NCBI GenBank assembly: GCA_036501145.1
Contig: DASYAV010000220.1
Span: 3,801 to 67,800, forward strand
Direction of reading: 5' to 3'
Source: PALSA-505 sp036501145
GTDB lineage: Bacteria > Actinomycetota > Actinomycetes > Streptosporangiales > Streptosporangiaceae
Length of the DNA stretch: 64,000 nucleotides
Below, piece by piece: positions 18,130 to 26,922 of this stretch. Under the pieces are notes generated by a model. The model was not told the DNA's origin and ran no database searches. It worked only from the letters and a program-made list of their open reading frames with translations. A program made the position numbers and the translations under genes. Numbering within the stretch: position 1 is the first letter of the stretch; every line of letters begins with the position of its first letter.

Positions 18130-19935
18130 GTGCGTGACAATGTGACCATCTCGTACCGGGGAGCCAGCTACGAGATCGGGCGCGGGCCGCACTTCTACGG
18201 CATCTGGGTCGTGGGAGCGCCGCAGCCGCAGCCCGTCGAGTGGTGGCCAGAGACCCCCGAGGGCTGGTCGAGCGCATGGGCCCGGTTCACCGGCATCGAG
18301 GCGCCCGGCACGATCGCCGCGGTCCGCCCGGCCGCCTCCGGCGCCACCCGCCCCGCGTCAGCGTGGGCGCCAGGCCCCGGCCCGGCGGCCCAGACCTTCG
18401 CCCCGGCGGGCCCGGCAACCCAGGCGTTCGCCCCCGCCGGCCCGGCCACCCAGCCCGGCCAGGAGTTCGACCCCGCCGGTCCCACCACCCAGCCCGGCCA
18501 GGCCTTCGCGTCCGGCCCGGACACCCAGCCCGGCCAGGCCTTCGCCCCCGCCGGCCCCACCACCCAGCCCGGCCGGGCCTTCGTCTCCGGCCCGGCCTAC
18601 CCGCCTGGCGGCCCAGCCGCCCAGCCCACCATGGCCCCCACCCCGATCGGCCACCCCGCCGCGCTGGCCGCCCAGCCAGGCGCCCAGCCAGCACAGCCCA
18701 AGGCGGGCGTCCGGGCAGGCCTGCAAGGCCTGGCCGCCGCCGGGCTGCTGGTGATCGGCGTCGCGTTCGGCATCGCCTCGATCTTCCCTAACTACCTGTT
18801 CGGCGCCAGCCTGGGCTCGGACGCCGCCAACCTGTGGCCGCACGTCATCTACCTGGTGGCCTGGGCCGGCGGCGCGTTCCTCATCCTGCGCGGCGGCGCC
18901 CAGTTGCGGATGGGCGCGCTGCTCGCGGCGGGCACCAGCATCGTGACGTTCGGGCTGTTCGTCTCGGACGCGGGGTCGGCCATCGCGTACGGCTCGAACG
19001 CCGGCCGGGGCGCCGGGCTGGTGCTCGGCCTGATCGGCTGGCTCGCCTGCGCCCTCGGCTCCGGGCTGGCGGTCCGGCTGCGCCAGCGAGGCCGGCCCGC
19101 GCCCACCGGGCCGCAGGCGTTCGCCGCCCGGCACCTGATGACCGTGCTGGCCGCGCTGGCCGCGCTGGGCACCGCGATCACGTTCGCCCCCTCGTGGGAC
19201 GGCTACACGCTGAGCGCGGAGGGCGTATCCCGGTACGTGGAACTGGGCGACGCGTTCAAGAACCCGGGCTGGGTGATCACCGGCGACGTCCTGGCCATGA
19301 TCGCGCTCGTGCTGGCGGTGGTGCTGGCCGCGCTGTGGCGGCCGGTCCGCGAGGGCGCCTGGCTGCTGGCCGGCGCCGTCATCCCGATGGCCGCCCAGGC
19401 GATCTCCGCGATGATCCAGATCGGCGAGCCGACGCTCCCCTCGCAGTTCGGCTTCTCCCAGGCCCAGGCGCAGCAGATCGGGCTGACCATCACCAGCAGC
19501 CTCACTCCGGCGTTCTGGCTGTTCTGCGCCTTCGTCGTGGTGCTGATGATCGGCTGCGGGTGGCTGCTGCTCTCGTCCCGGGCCACGGCCCTGGACACCC
19601 CGCCGCCGCGCGGCCAGGCCCCTTACGGCCCAGCAGGCCCCGGACCCTACAACTGGCCGCACCCCTTTACCGGCGGCAGCCCGCAGACCGCGCCCGAAGC
19701 GCAGGCCAGCCCGGCGCAGACCGAGACGCCGCAGTCCCTCGGCACCGCACAGCCGGACGCCCCGGAGAACAGCGGCCTGGACATCCTGGACTCGCCGGAC
19801 ACCGAGCCGGACATCCTGGACAGCCACGACTCCCCGCAGAACAACACCGAGACGACCAACGCCGAGACGACCAACGCCGAGAAGCCGGACACCCCCGCCA
19901 CTCTGGACACCCCGGAGCCCGGCACCAAGGACTGA
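18130..19935 (+). CDS. Repeat-rich multi-pass membrane protein of unknown function
   Basis: About 601 residues from GTG 18130, which has GAAAGG 9 nt upstream. The first 60 residues form a compact, aromatic-rich domain (YRGASYEIGRGPHFYGIWVVG, then a WW-containing segment). Next come roughly 130 residues of imperfect FAPAGPTTQPGQ-type repeats, then some seven membrane helices (about residues 195-485), and a Pro/Asp/Thr-rich tail of over 100 residues with NAETTNAE repeats. I do not recognise the family. The frame is open upstream to 17824, but that part is an antisense-like shadow inside the protease gene. Confidence 0.75.
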   Translation: MRDNVTISYRGASYEIGRGPHFYGIWVVGAPQPQPVEWWPETPEGWSSAWARFTGIEAPGTIAAVRPAASGATRPASAWAPGPGPAAQTFAPAGPATQAFAPAGPATQPGQEFDPAGPTTQPGQAFASGPDTQPGQAFAPAGPTTQPGRAFVSGPAYPPGGPAAQPTMAPTPIGHPAALAAQPGAQPAQPKAGVRAGLQGLAAAGLLVIGVAFGIASIFPNYLFGASLGSDAANLWPHVIYLVAWAGGAFLILRGGAQLRMGALLAAGTSIVTFGLFVSDAGSAIAYGSNAGRGAGLVLGLIGWLACALGSGLAVRLRQRGRPAPTGPQAFAARHLMTVLAALAALGTAITFAPSWDGYTLSAEGVSRYVELGDAFKNPGWVITGDVLAMIALVLAVVLAALWRPVREGAWLLAGAVIPMAAQAISAMIQIGEPTLPSQFGFSQAQAQQIGLTITSSLTPAFWLFCAFVVVLMIGCGWLLLSSRATALDTPPPRGQAPYGPAGPGPYNWPHPFTGGSPQTAPEAQASPAQTETPQSLGTAQPDAPENSGLDILDSPDTEPDILDSHDSPQNNTETTNAETTNAEKPDTPATLDTPEPGTKD

Positions 19936-19968
19936 CCACCGCCCCGGCCAACCAGCCGGACAGGGCGG

Positions 19969-20841
19969 TCAGTGAAAGACGATCGTCCGGTGCCCGTTCA
20001 GCAGCACCCGGCTCTCCGCGTGCCAGCGCACCGCCCGGGCCAGCGCCTGGCACTCCAGGTCGCGGCCGATCGCGGCCACCTCGTCGGCGGTCATCGAATG
20101 GTCGATCCTGGCCACCTCCTGCTCGATGATCGGCCCCTCGTCCAGCCCCGGGGTGACATAGTGCGCGGTCGCCCCGATCAGCTTCACGCCGCGCGTGTGC
20201 GCCTGCTGGTACGGCCGCGCCCCCTTGAAGCTGGGCAGCATCGAGTGGTGGATGTTGATCACCCGGCCGGCCAGTTCGGTGCACAGCCCGGCGGACAGGA
20301 TCTGCATGTACCGGGCCAGCACGACGAGGTCCACGCCGTGCCCGGCGATCAGCGCGCGCAGCGCGGTCTCGGCCGCCGGCTTCGTCTCCGGCGTGACCGG
20401 GATGTGCCGGAACGGCACGCCGTAGCCGCCGGCCAGCCGGGCGAAGTCCGGGTGGTTCGACACCACCGCGGCCACGTCGATGGGCAGCGCCCCGATGCTC
20501 CACCGGAACAGCAGGTCGTTCAGGCAGTGCCCGAACCTGCTCACCATGATCAGCACGCGCTGCCGGTCGGCGGCGTCCAGCAGCCGCCAGGTCATCCCGA
20601 ACTCCTCCGCGACCGGCGCGAACTCCTTGCGCAGCGGGCCGGGCGCCAGCCCCGTCGCCCCGGCCGGGGTGAACGACACCCGCATGAAGAACGTCCCGGT
20701 CTGCGGGTCGCCGAACTGCTGGCTCTGCGTGATGTTGCAGTTCTGCCCGGCCAGGAACCTGGACACCGCGAACACGATGCCCGGCACGTCGGCGCAGGAC
20801 AGAGTCAGGATGTAGCCCGGGTGGGCGGCCGGCTCAGTCAT
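19969..20841 (-). CDS. purU: Formyltetrahydrofolate deformylase
   Basis: A 290-residue cytosolic enzyme that hydrolyses 10-formyl-THF to formate and THF, balancing one-carbon pools. An N-terminal ACT-like domain (ILTLSCADVPGIVFAVSRFLAGQNCNI) is followed by the formyltransferase fold with NIHHSMLPSFKGARPY and the catalytic-region block HYVTPGLDEGPII. The start is ATG 20841 (MTEPAAHPGY); the in-frame extension to 20892 adds non-conserved residues. It is convergent with the preceding membrane protein gene. Confidence 0.95.
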   Translation of the reverse strand: MTEPAAHPGYILTLSCADVPGIVFAVSRFLAGQNCNITQSQQFGDPQTGTFFMRVSFTPAGATGLAPGPLRKEFAPVAEEFGMTWRLLDAADRQRVLIMVSRFGHCLNDLLFRWSIGALPIDVAAVVSNHPDFARLAGGYGVPFRHIPVTPETKPAAETALRALIAGHGVDLVVLARYMQILSAGLCTELAGRVINIHHSMLPSFKGARPYQQAHTRGVKLIGATAHYVTPGLDEGPIIEQEVARIDHSMTADEVAAIGRDLECQALARAVRWHAESRVLLNGHRTIVFH

Positions 20842-20925
20842 GATGCCCCACACTGTAAGTGGTGATCCGCATCCGGAGCGTGTCAACCGCACGTTAAGGT
20901 AATGGCCTTGACGGCTGCGCCTCGC

Positions 20926-21414
20926 TCAGCCGGCCGGAATGTCCGCGTGACAGTTCGGGCAGCGGGCCGGCGGCGCCTCACCGGCGATCGAGCCGCACTC
21001 CGGGCACACCCGGTTCAGCCAGCACGGCGCATCGCCGCGTTCCCCGCCGGGCCCACCCGGCCCCGGGTCGAGCAGCCTCGCCAGCACCGCGGCCTGGCTG
21101 TGCTGCAGATCCTTCGTCGCGGTCAGCAGCGTGACCGGCCCGGCCGCGGCCATCCCGCGCAGCTCGCGCAGCGCCTGGCCGCGGTCCGGATCGGCCAGCT
21201 CGTCCAGGTAGCGGGCGGTGAAATCGTCGAACTTGGCCGGGTCGTGGCCGAACCAGCGGCGCAGCTCGTCCGACGGGGCGACCGCCTTGAGCCAGTTGTC
21301 GATCTTGGCCTTCTGCTTGGCCAGGCCGCGCGGCCACAGCCGGTCCACCAGCACCCGCGTGCCGCCGCCGGGCTGCGGTTCCTCGTACACCCGGCGCAGC
21401 CGGACCTCTGCCAT
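20926..21414 (-). CDS. DUF488 family protein with a C-terminal zinc-ribbon
   Basis: A 162-residue protein. The first 120 residues are a YeaO-like DUF488 domain: VLVDRLWPRGLAKQKAKIDNWLK, then RWFGHDPAKFDDF and TLLTATKD. Unlike ordinary YeaO-like proteins of about 115-120 residues, it ends with CPECG and CPNCH pairs about 20 residues apart, a probable zinc ribbon. The molecular function of DUF488 is not established. It is divergent from the ClC gene. Confidence 0.82.
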   Translation of the reverse strand: MAEVRLRRVYEEPQPGGGTRVLVDRLWPRGLAKQKAKIDNWLKAVAPSDELRRWFGHDPAKFDDFTARYLDELADPDRGQALRELRGMAAAGPVTLLTATKDLQHSQAAVLARLLDPGPGGPGGERGDAPCWLNRVCPECGSIAGEAPPARCPNCHADIPAG

Positions 21415-21557
21415 CGGATACCTCCCGGGCCAGGATATGGCCGCCCCCAGTTATACTTAGGTCGTGAAGCGATATAAAAATCGTCTAGCCGGGAAAGCGA
21501 GGGTTACGTGAGGCAGGCACCGCGACGCTACGCCGCGCAGGATCGGGATCGGCGGAG

Positions 21558-23540
21558 GTGACGGAGCTAGGACCAGACAACGCCGCCGAAGCGGCGGCAA
21601 CAGAAACAACTGAAGCGGGCCCGGGAGCTCCCGGCGCCACCCCGGACCCCCATGACGTGACAGACGACGAGGGCAACGTTCCCTATTTCGGCGCCGACCT
21701 GCGGCCCACGGCCACCGCCGAACGGGGACTTGGCGATTTCACCGCCACCGCGGCGCTGCTCCGCCTGGTGCCGCTGGCCATCGTGATCGGCGCCCTGGGC
21801 GCGGGGATCTCGCTGGCGCTGCTGGACATGATCGGCTTTTTCACCAACCTGTTCTACTACGGCCGGGTCAGCGTGCACCTGGTGTCGCCCGCGGCCAGCA
21901 CGCTCGGCCCGCTGATGCTGGTGATCCCGGTCGGCGGCGGGCTCATCGTCGGGCTGATGGCCCGGTTCGGCTCCGAGCAGATCCGCGGCCACGGCATCCC
22001 CGAGGCGATGGAGCGGATCCTCATCCACGGCAGCCGGGTGCAGCCCCGGCTGGCCATCCTCAAGCCGATCTCCAGCGCGATCAGCATCGGCACCGGCGGC
22101 CCGTTCGGTGCGGAGGGCCCGATCATCCTGACCGGCGGCGCGGTGGGCTCGATCGTCGGCCAGCTGTTCCGGCTGACCGCCGCCCAGCGCCGCGCGCTGC
22201 TGGTGGCCGGCGCGGCGGCCGGGATGAGCGCGGTCTTCGGCACCCCGGTCGCGGCCACCCTGTTCGGCGTGGAACTGCTGGCCTTCGAGTTCAAGCCGCG
22301 GTCGATGGTGCTGATCGGGCTGGCCGCGGCCACCGCCGACGGGCTGCGGATGGCGCTGGCGCACGCCGGGCTGGTCGCCCCGCAGCCGCTGTTCCCGGTG
22401 CCCGTGCACCCGCCGCTGGGCGGCGTCGTGCTGCTCGGCGCGGCCGCGATCGGCATCGTCACCGGCCTGGGCGCCTGGGTCATGACCCAGGCGGTGTACT
22501 TGGCCGAGGACCTCTTCAAGCGGCTGCACGCGCGGCTGCACTGGCTGTGGTGGCCGATGATCGGCGGCCTCATCATCGGCCTGGGCGGGCTGGTCGACCC
22601 GCGCGCGCTCGGCGTCGGCTACGACACCATCCACGCCGAGCTGCTCGGCCAGTTGGGCGTGACCGCTCTGCTGCTGCTGTTCGCGGTCAAGCTGGTCATC
22701 TGGTCCGGCGGTCTCGGCGGCGGGACCAGCGGCGGCATTCTCGCGCCGATCCTGATGATGGGCGCCGCGGCGGGCGGGGTCTGCGGCCACCTGCTGCCCG
22801 GGGCGAGCCCGGGCGTGTGGGCGCTGATCGGCCTGGCCGGTGCGCTCGGCGGCGTCACCCGGTCCCCGTTCACCGCGATCGTGTTCGCCTTCGAGCTGAC
22901 CCACGACGCGAACAGCCTGCTCGCGCTGCTGGTCGCGGCCACCGTGTCGCACCTGATCAGCGTGCTGGTGCTGAAGCGCTCGATCCTGACGGAGAAGGTC
23001 GCCAGGCGCGGCTTTCACGTCATGCGCGAGTACGCGGTCGATCCGCTGGAGGCGACGTTCGTCCGGGAGGTCATGGAGACCGACATCTGCACCGTGGAGC
23101 CCGACCGCCCGCTGGCCGAGATCTACCAGACGCTGCCGGAAGGCTCGCCGGAGCGGCGGCAGCGGCTGTACCCGGTGCTCGCGCCGGGCGGCCGGCTGGC
23201 CGGCCTGCTGCCCTGGTCGGCGGTGCTGGCCGGGCGGGCGCAGCGTGGGCGGCGGGTCCGCGACGCCATGGTGGCGCCGGTCGCGGTGGCCTACCCGGAC
23301 GAGATCCTGCGCACCGTGGCCGACCGGATGGCCGCGCTCGGCGTGGGTGTGCTGCCGGTGGTGGACCGGTCCGACCCAGCCCGGCTGGACGGCCTGGTTA
23401 CCCAGTTCGACCTGCTGCAGGCCCGGGAGCGGCTGCTGGCCGAGGAACGGCACGCCGAACGGGTGCTGCTGCTGCGCCGGGTGAACGGCCGCGACTCCAG
23501 CCGTCCCGCGCCGGAACGGGCCGGCGCCAGGACAAACTGA
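21558..23540 (+). CDS. ClC-type chloride channel/antiporter with CBS domains
   Basis: A 660-residue membrane protein. ClC selectivity-filter blocks are in order: RGHGIPEAME, GPFGAEGPII (equivalent of GKEGP) and GGTSGGILAPILMMGAAAGG (equivalent of GxFxP). About ten to twelve hydrophobic helices are followed by a C-terminal pair of CBS modules (about residues 500-640: MVAPVAVAYPDEILRTVADRM, then VLPVVDRS), likely nucleotide-sensing. The start is GTG 21558; the first 50 residues are a disordered acidic tail. The Gly-Ala in place of the canonical Gly-Lys/Arg of the second motif is a minor variation. Confidence 0.94.
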   Translation: MTELGPDNAAEAAATETTEAGPGAPGATPDPHDVTDDEGNVPYFGADLRPTATAERGLGDFTATAALLRLVPLAIVIGALGAGISLALLDMIGFFTNLFYYGRVSVHLVSPAASTLGPLMLVIPVGGGLIVGLMARFGSEQIRGHGIPEAMERILIHGSRVQPRLAILKPISSAISIGTGGPFGAEGPIILTGGAVGSIVGQLFRLTAAQRRALLVAGAAAGMSAVFGTPVAATLFGVELLAFEFKPRSMVLIGLAAATADGLRMALAHAGLVAPQPLFPVPVHPPLGGVVLLGAAAIGIVTGLGAWVMTQAVYLAEDLFKRLHARLHWLWWPMIGGLIIGLGGLVDPRALGVGYDTIHAELLGQLGVTALLLLFAVKLVIWSGGLGGGTSGGILAPILMMGAAAGGVCGHLLPGASPGVWALIGLAGALGGVTRSPFTAIVFAFELTHDANSLLALLVAATVSHLISVLVLKRSILTEKVARRGFHVMREYAVDPLEATFVREVMETDICTVEPDRPLAEIYQTLPEGSPERRQRLYPVLAPGGRLAGLLPWSAVLAGRAQRGRRVRDAMVAPVAVAYPDEILRTVADRMAALGVGVLPVVDRSDPARLDGLVTQFDLLQARERLLAEERHAERVLLLRRVNGRDSSRPAPERAGARTN

Positions 23541-23588
23541 ACCGGGCAGGCCGGGTTCGGGCGGGCTGGGCCGCGATATCTTCGTGAC

Positions 23589-24191
23589 GTGCCATCGCGA
23601 CGTGCGCCCCGTGATCTCCGGGCCTCCGACGCCGACCGTGAGCTGGTCGTGTCGCTGCTCGGCGAGGCCGTCGTCGACGGGCGGCTGACCGCCGAGGAGC
23701 ACGCGGAGCGGCTGGAGCAGGCGAGCACCGCCCGCACCCTTGGCGACCTGGCCGGGCTGACCACCGACCTGGCCGGCCCGGAGGCGCAGCCGGTGCGGCT
23801 GGACGGCACCCGGCCGGTGCTGGCGGTGTTCGGCAGCCAGCAGCGGGACGGCCGCTGGGTGGTGCCGGAGCGGCTCACCGTGACCGCCATCCTCGGCGAG
23901 GCCGTCATCGACTTCCGCAACGCGCTGCTGCAGACCTCGCGGATCACCCTGTACACGACGGTGCTCGGCGGCCGGCTGCGGCTGCTCGTGCCGGACGGGG
24001 TGGACGTCGAGGTGACCGGATCCGGCGCGTCCTCCCGGCAGCGCCGCACGGTGCCCCAGCAGCCGCCTGGCCCTGGCGAGCCGCCCCGGCCGGTGATCGA
24101 GGTGCGCGGGATGATGGTCTGGGGCCGGGTCCAGGTCGTGACGCCGCCGAAGAGCCGGTTCCTCGGCATCTTCCCGCGGCGCGGGCGCTAA
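23589..24191 (+). CDS. DUF1707 domain protein with LiaF-like C-terminal domain
   Basis: A 200-residue cytosolic protein. The N-terminal DUF1707 helix pair reads LRASDADRELVVSLLGEAVVDGRLTAEEHAERLEQA; the C-terminal half (VFGSQQRDGRWVVPERLTVTAILGEAVIDFRNA) resembles the beta-stranded cell-wall-active antibiotics response domain (DUF2154/LiaF C-terminus). No membrane helix is present, unlike LiaF itself. The start is GTG 23589, 48 nt after the ClC stop, so the two may be co-transcribed. It overlaps the convergent glpX gene by 4 nt. Confidence 0.82.
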   Translation: MPSRRAPRDLRASDADRELVVSLLGEAVVDGRLTAEEHAERLEQASTARTLGDLAGLTTDLAGPEAQPVRLDGTRPVLAVFGSQQRDGRWVVPERLTVTAILGEAVIDFRNALLQTSRITLYTTVLGGRLRLLVPDGVDVEVTGSGASSRQRRTVPQQPPGPGEPPRPVIEVRGMMVWGRVQVVTPPKSRFLGIFPRRGR

Positions 24192-25276
24192 CCCGCCGCG
24201 TCGAAGTCGACCGAACTGTAGGCGCGCAGCTTCCAGAACTGGTGCTCGCTGGTGATGCTGCGGATGGTGCCGGACCGCGCGCGCATGACCAGCGAATGCG
24301 TGGTGGCGCCGCCGGCCCGGTAACGGACCCCGGCCATCAGTTCGCCGTCTGTGATCCCGGTCGCGGCGAAGAACACGTCGTCGGAAGAGACCAGGTCGTC
24401 GGTGGTGAGCACCTGGTCCAGGTCCAGCCCGGCGTCCAGCGCGCGCTTGCGCTCGGCGTCGTCCCGCGGCGCCAGCCGGCCGAGGATCACCCCGCCCAGG
24501 CACTTGACCGCGGACGCGGCGATGATGCCCTCCGGCGTGCCGCCGACACCGAGCAGCAGGTCCACCCCGGTGCCGTCCCTGGTGGCCATGATCGCGCCGG
24601 CCACGTCGCCGTCGGTGATCAGCTTGATCCGGGCCCCGGCGGCGCGGACCTCCTTGATCAGCTCCGCGTGCCGCGGCCGGTCCAGGATCATCACGGTCAC
24701 GTCGTGCGGGCCGCAGCCCTTGGCCCTGGCCACCGCGCGGACGTTGTCGGCCGGTGGCGCCCCGATGTCCACCGCGCCCGCCGCCGCCGGCCCGGTGACC
24801 AGCTTGGACATGTAGAACACCGCGGACGGGTCGTACATCGAGCCGCGCGCCGCCACGGCCAGTACCGAGATCGCGTTCGGCATGCCGTTGGCGGCCAGCC
24901 TGGTCCCGTCGATCGGGTCCACCGCCACGTCACAGGCCGGGCCGGTGCCGTCGCCGACCTGCTCGCCGTTGAACAGCATCGGCGCCTGGTCCTTCTCGCC
25001 CTCGCCGATGACCACGACGCCGTTCATCGACACCGTGTTGACCAGGTGCCGCATGGCGTTCACCGCGGCGCCGTCGGCGCCGTTCTTGTCGCCGCGGCCC
25101 ACCCAGCGGGCCGCGGTCATCGCCGCCGCCTCGGTGACCCGGACCAGTTCCATGGCCAGGTTCCGGTCCGGTGCGTGGTGCCCCGGCTCGGGCGGCGGCT
25201 GCTGGCTGGTGTCCGATTCGGCGGGCCGGCCAGTCAGCCCGGCTGGGGATGCGGTGACAATCTCGTCCTCGGCCAT
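24188..25276 (-). CDS. glpX: Fructose-1,6-bisphosphatase, class II (GlpX)
   Basis: A 362-residue gluconeogenic phosphatase hydrolysing fructose-1,6-bisphosphate. Motifs: VVIGEGEKDQAPM (metal), the Li+-sensitive phosphatase signature DPIDGTRLAANG, and GTPEGIIAASAVKCLGG. I chose ATG 25276 because AGGAGAGG ends 10 nt upstream; the frame continues to 25603 without family similarity. The first 40 residues are a non-conserved extension. By synteny with mycobacteria and streptomycetes it belongs to the fum-glpX-xseB-xseA backbone. Confidence 0.95.
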   Translation of the reverse strand: MAEDEIVTASPAGLTGRPAESDTSQQPPPEPGHHAPDRNLAMELVRVTEAAAMTAARWVGRGDKNGADGAAVNAMRHLVNTVSMNGVVVIGEGEKDQAPMLFNGEQVGDGTGPACDVAVDPIDGTRLAANGMPNAISVLAVAARGSMYDPSAVFYMSKLVTGPAAAGAVDIGAPPADNVRAVARAKGCGPHDVTVMILDRPRHAELIKEVRAAGARIKLITDGDVAGAIMATRDGTGVDLLLGVGGTPEGIIAASAVKCLGGVILGRLAPRDDAERKRALDAGLDLDQVLTTDDLVSSDDVFFAATGITDGELMAGVRYRAGGATTHSLVMRARSGTIRSITSEHQFWKLRAYSSVDFDAAG

Positions 25277-25381
25277 GGGTGGCATGCCTCTCCTGGTCGG
25301 TTGCCCTGATGCGATCCTATGTACAGGCTCTGCGGCCGTCCGGGCGTACCCTGACCTCTGAAGAGGCCTCGGAGAGGGCGG

Positions 25382-25987
25382 ATGACGACACAACTTCCAC
25401 AACCGGCTACCAGAGTGCCCGGGCGCGGCGCGGCCACCAGGTCGGGCCTGCTCGCCGCGGCCCGCGAGGTGTTCATCTCCACCGGGTACGCGCAGGCCGG
25501 GGTGACCGACATCGTGTCGCGGGCGGGCGCCAGCGTCGGCAGCCTGTATCACCACTTCACCGGCAAGGCCGATCTCTACCTGACGCTGTTCGAGGAGTTC
25601 CACGAGGATCAGGCGGAACGGGCCAGGTCCGCGGTCCGGGCCGCCCGCAGCGCCGGCGTGGCCGACCCGAAGCTCCAGTTCGTCGCGGCGGCCCGGTCCT
25701 ACCTGGACGGCTGCTTCCAGCAGCGCGACCTGTCCCGGCTGTTCGTGTCCGGCGACGCCCCGCCCGGGTTCGACGTGGTGATGCGGCGCCGGCTGCGGGA
25801 GTGGGCGGACCGCAACGCGGAGTTCTTCGCCCGCAGCGCCGAACCGGTGGACGAGGCGGTCGCCGTGGTGCTCACCGGCGCCCTCATGCTGGCCGTCGCC
25901 GAGGTGGCGCTGTGCGAGGACCCGCAGCGGGCCCGCAGGCTCGCCGACAGCGTGCTGGAGATCATGTCCCGTATCGACGGGAGCTAG
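25382..25987 (+). CDS. TetR-family transcriptional regulator
   Basis: A 201-residue regulator. The N-terminal helix-turn-helix is canonical: TRSGLLAAAREVFISTGYAQAGVTDIVSRAGASVGSLYHHFTGKADLY. The C-terminal ligand domain is unclassified. It is divergent from glpX with a 105-nt gap containing both promoters and ends one base before the convergent lipoprotein gene stop. The target and ligand are unknown; glpX is a positional candidate only. Confidence 0.93.
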   Translation: MTTQLPQPATRVPGRGAATRSGLLAAAREVFISTGYAQAGVTDIVSRAGASVGSLYHHFTGKADLYLTLFEEFHEDQAERARSAVRAARSAGVADPKLQFVAAARSYLDGCFQQRDLSRLFVSGDAPPGFDVVMRRRLREWADRNAEFFARSAEPVDEAVAVVLTGALMLAVAEVALCEDPQRARRLADSVLEIMSRIDGS

Positions 25988-26698
25988 CTACGCCTGCGGA
26001 GCGTGGCCGGGCTGCACCACGGACACGGTCAGCAGCTTTTCCGGCCCGGCGCACCCGGTCGCGCTGAACGGCGTGTACAGCGCCTGCGTCTGGTTCGGCG
26101 GGTAGACCTTCAGTTCGCTGGTGTGCTCCGGGCGGCACTGGCCGGAAGAGTAGTTGCCCGCCTCTGCGACCTGCAGCACCACGCTGGCCACCCCGCCCGG
26201 CGACAGCGTGACGAGTTCCCGCGGCGGGCTCGGGGCCTCCACGGCGGCGAAGCCGACCTGGTGGTAGGAGCCGCCGGTGCCGATCGACACCCCGGGGTAG
26301 CCGTACAGCGAGCAGGACCGCGAGCCGCGGTTGGTGAACGTGACGGTGGCGTAGACGCTGCCCGCGGTGCCCTGGGTGGCGGCCGCGGTCACGCTCAGGT
26401 CCCCCGACGGGCAGGCGGCCGCCGCGGCCGTCCCGGCCCCGCCCGCCGGGTCGCTGCCGGACGGTGTGCTGGGTGTGCCGGTGTGCGGGTGCCTGGCGGC
26501 GGAGTGGCTGGGCGCCGGCGTGGCGGTGTGACTGGGCGTGGCGGGCTTGCCGTGGCCGGCGGCGTGCCCGGACGAGACGTGGCCGCCGGAGGTGCCGTGC
26601 CCGCCGCCGGCGGACAGCTTGCCGGTGCCGCATGCGGTAACCAGGACCGCCAGGCAGCCAAGCGTCAGAGCCTGGGTGGTGCGTGACAATGGCCTCAT
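25988..26698 (-). CDS. DUF4232 lipoprotein
   Basis: A 236-residue exported lipoprotein: signal peptide ending in the lipobox LVTAC (Cys about residue 23), a 75-residue Gly/His/Pro/Ser/Thr linker, then a DUF4232 domain with the family pattern LSVTAAATQGTAGSVYATVTFTNRGSRSCSLYGYPGVS and paired cysteines. The function of DUF4232 is not established; it is found on the cell surface of actinobacteria. Confidence 0.87.
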   Translation of the reverse strand: MRPLSRTTQALTLGCLAVLVTACGTGKLSAGGGHGTSGGHVSSGHAAGHGKPATPSHTATPAPSHSAARHPHTGTPSTPSGSDPAGGAGTAAAAACPSGDLSVTAAATQGTAGSVYATVTFTNRGSRSCSLYGYPGVSIGTGGSYHQVGFAAVEAPSPPRELVTLSPGGVASVVLQVAEAGNYSSGQCRPEHTSELKVYPPNQTQALYTPFSATGCAGPEKLLTVSVVQPGHAPQA

Positions 26699-26922
26699 CG
26701 CGGTGTCCTTCCGCTAGCTGACGTGGCGTCCCGCTCCCGTCCCCTCACCTTGTTATGACGCCGGTCCCGGGCTGCCGGTTGGAGCGGATTCCGTCGGTTG
26801 TCACCTCGCGGGAAACACTGTCCCGGTTAGACGTCTGTTGTCCCAGGAGTTACCCATTGACGCCCGATCGGAGCATGTGGAACGATTTCGACGCTTGGCC
26901 GACCCGGACATGGAGTGATGAG

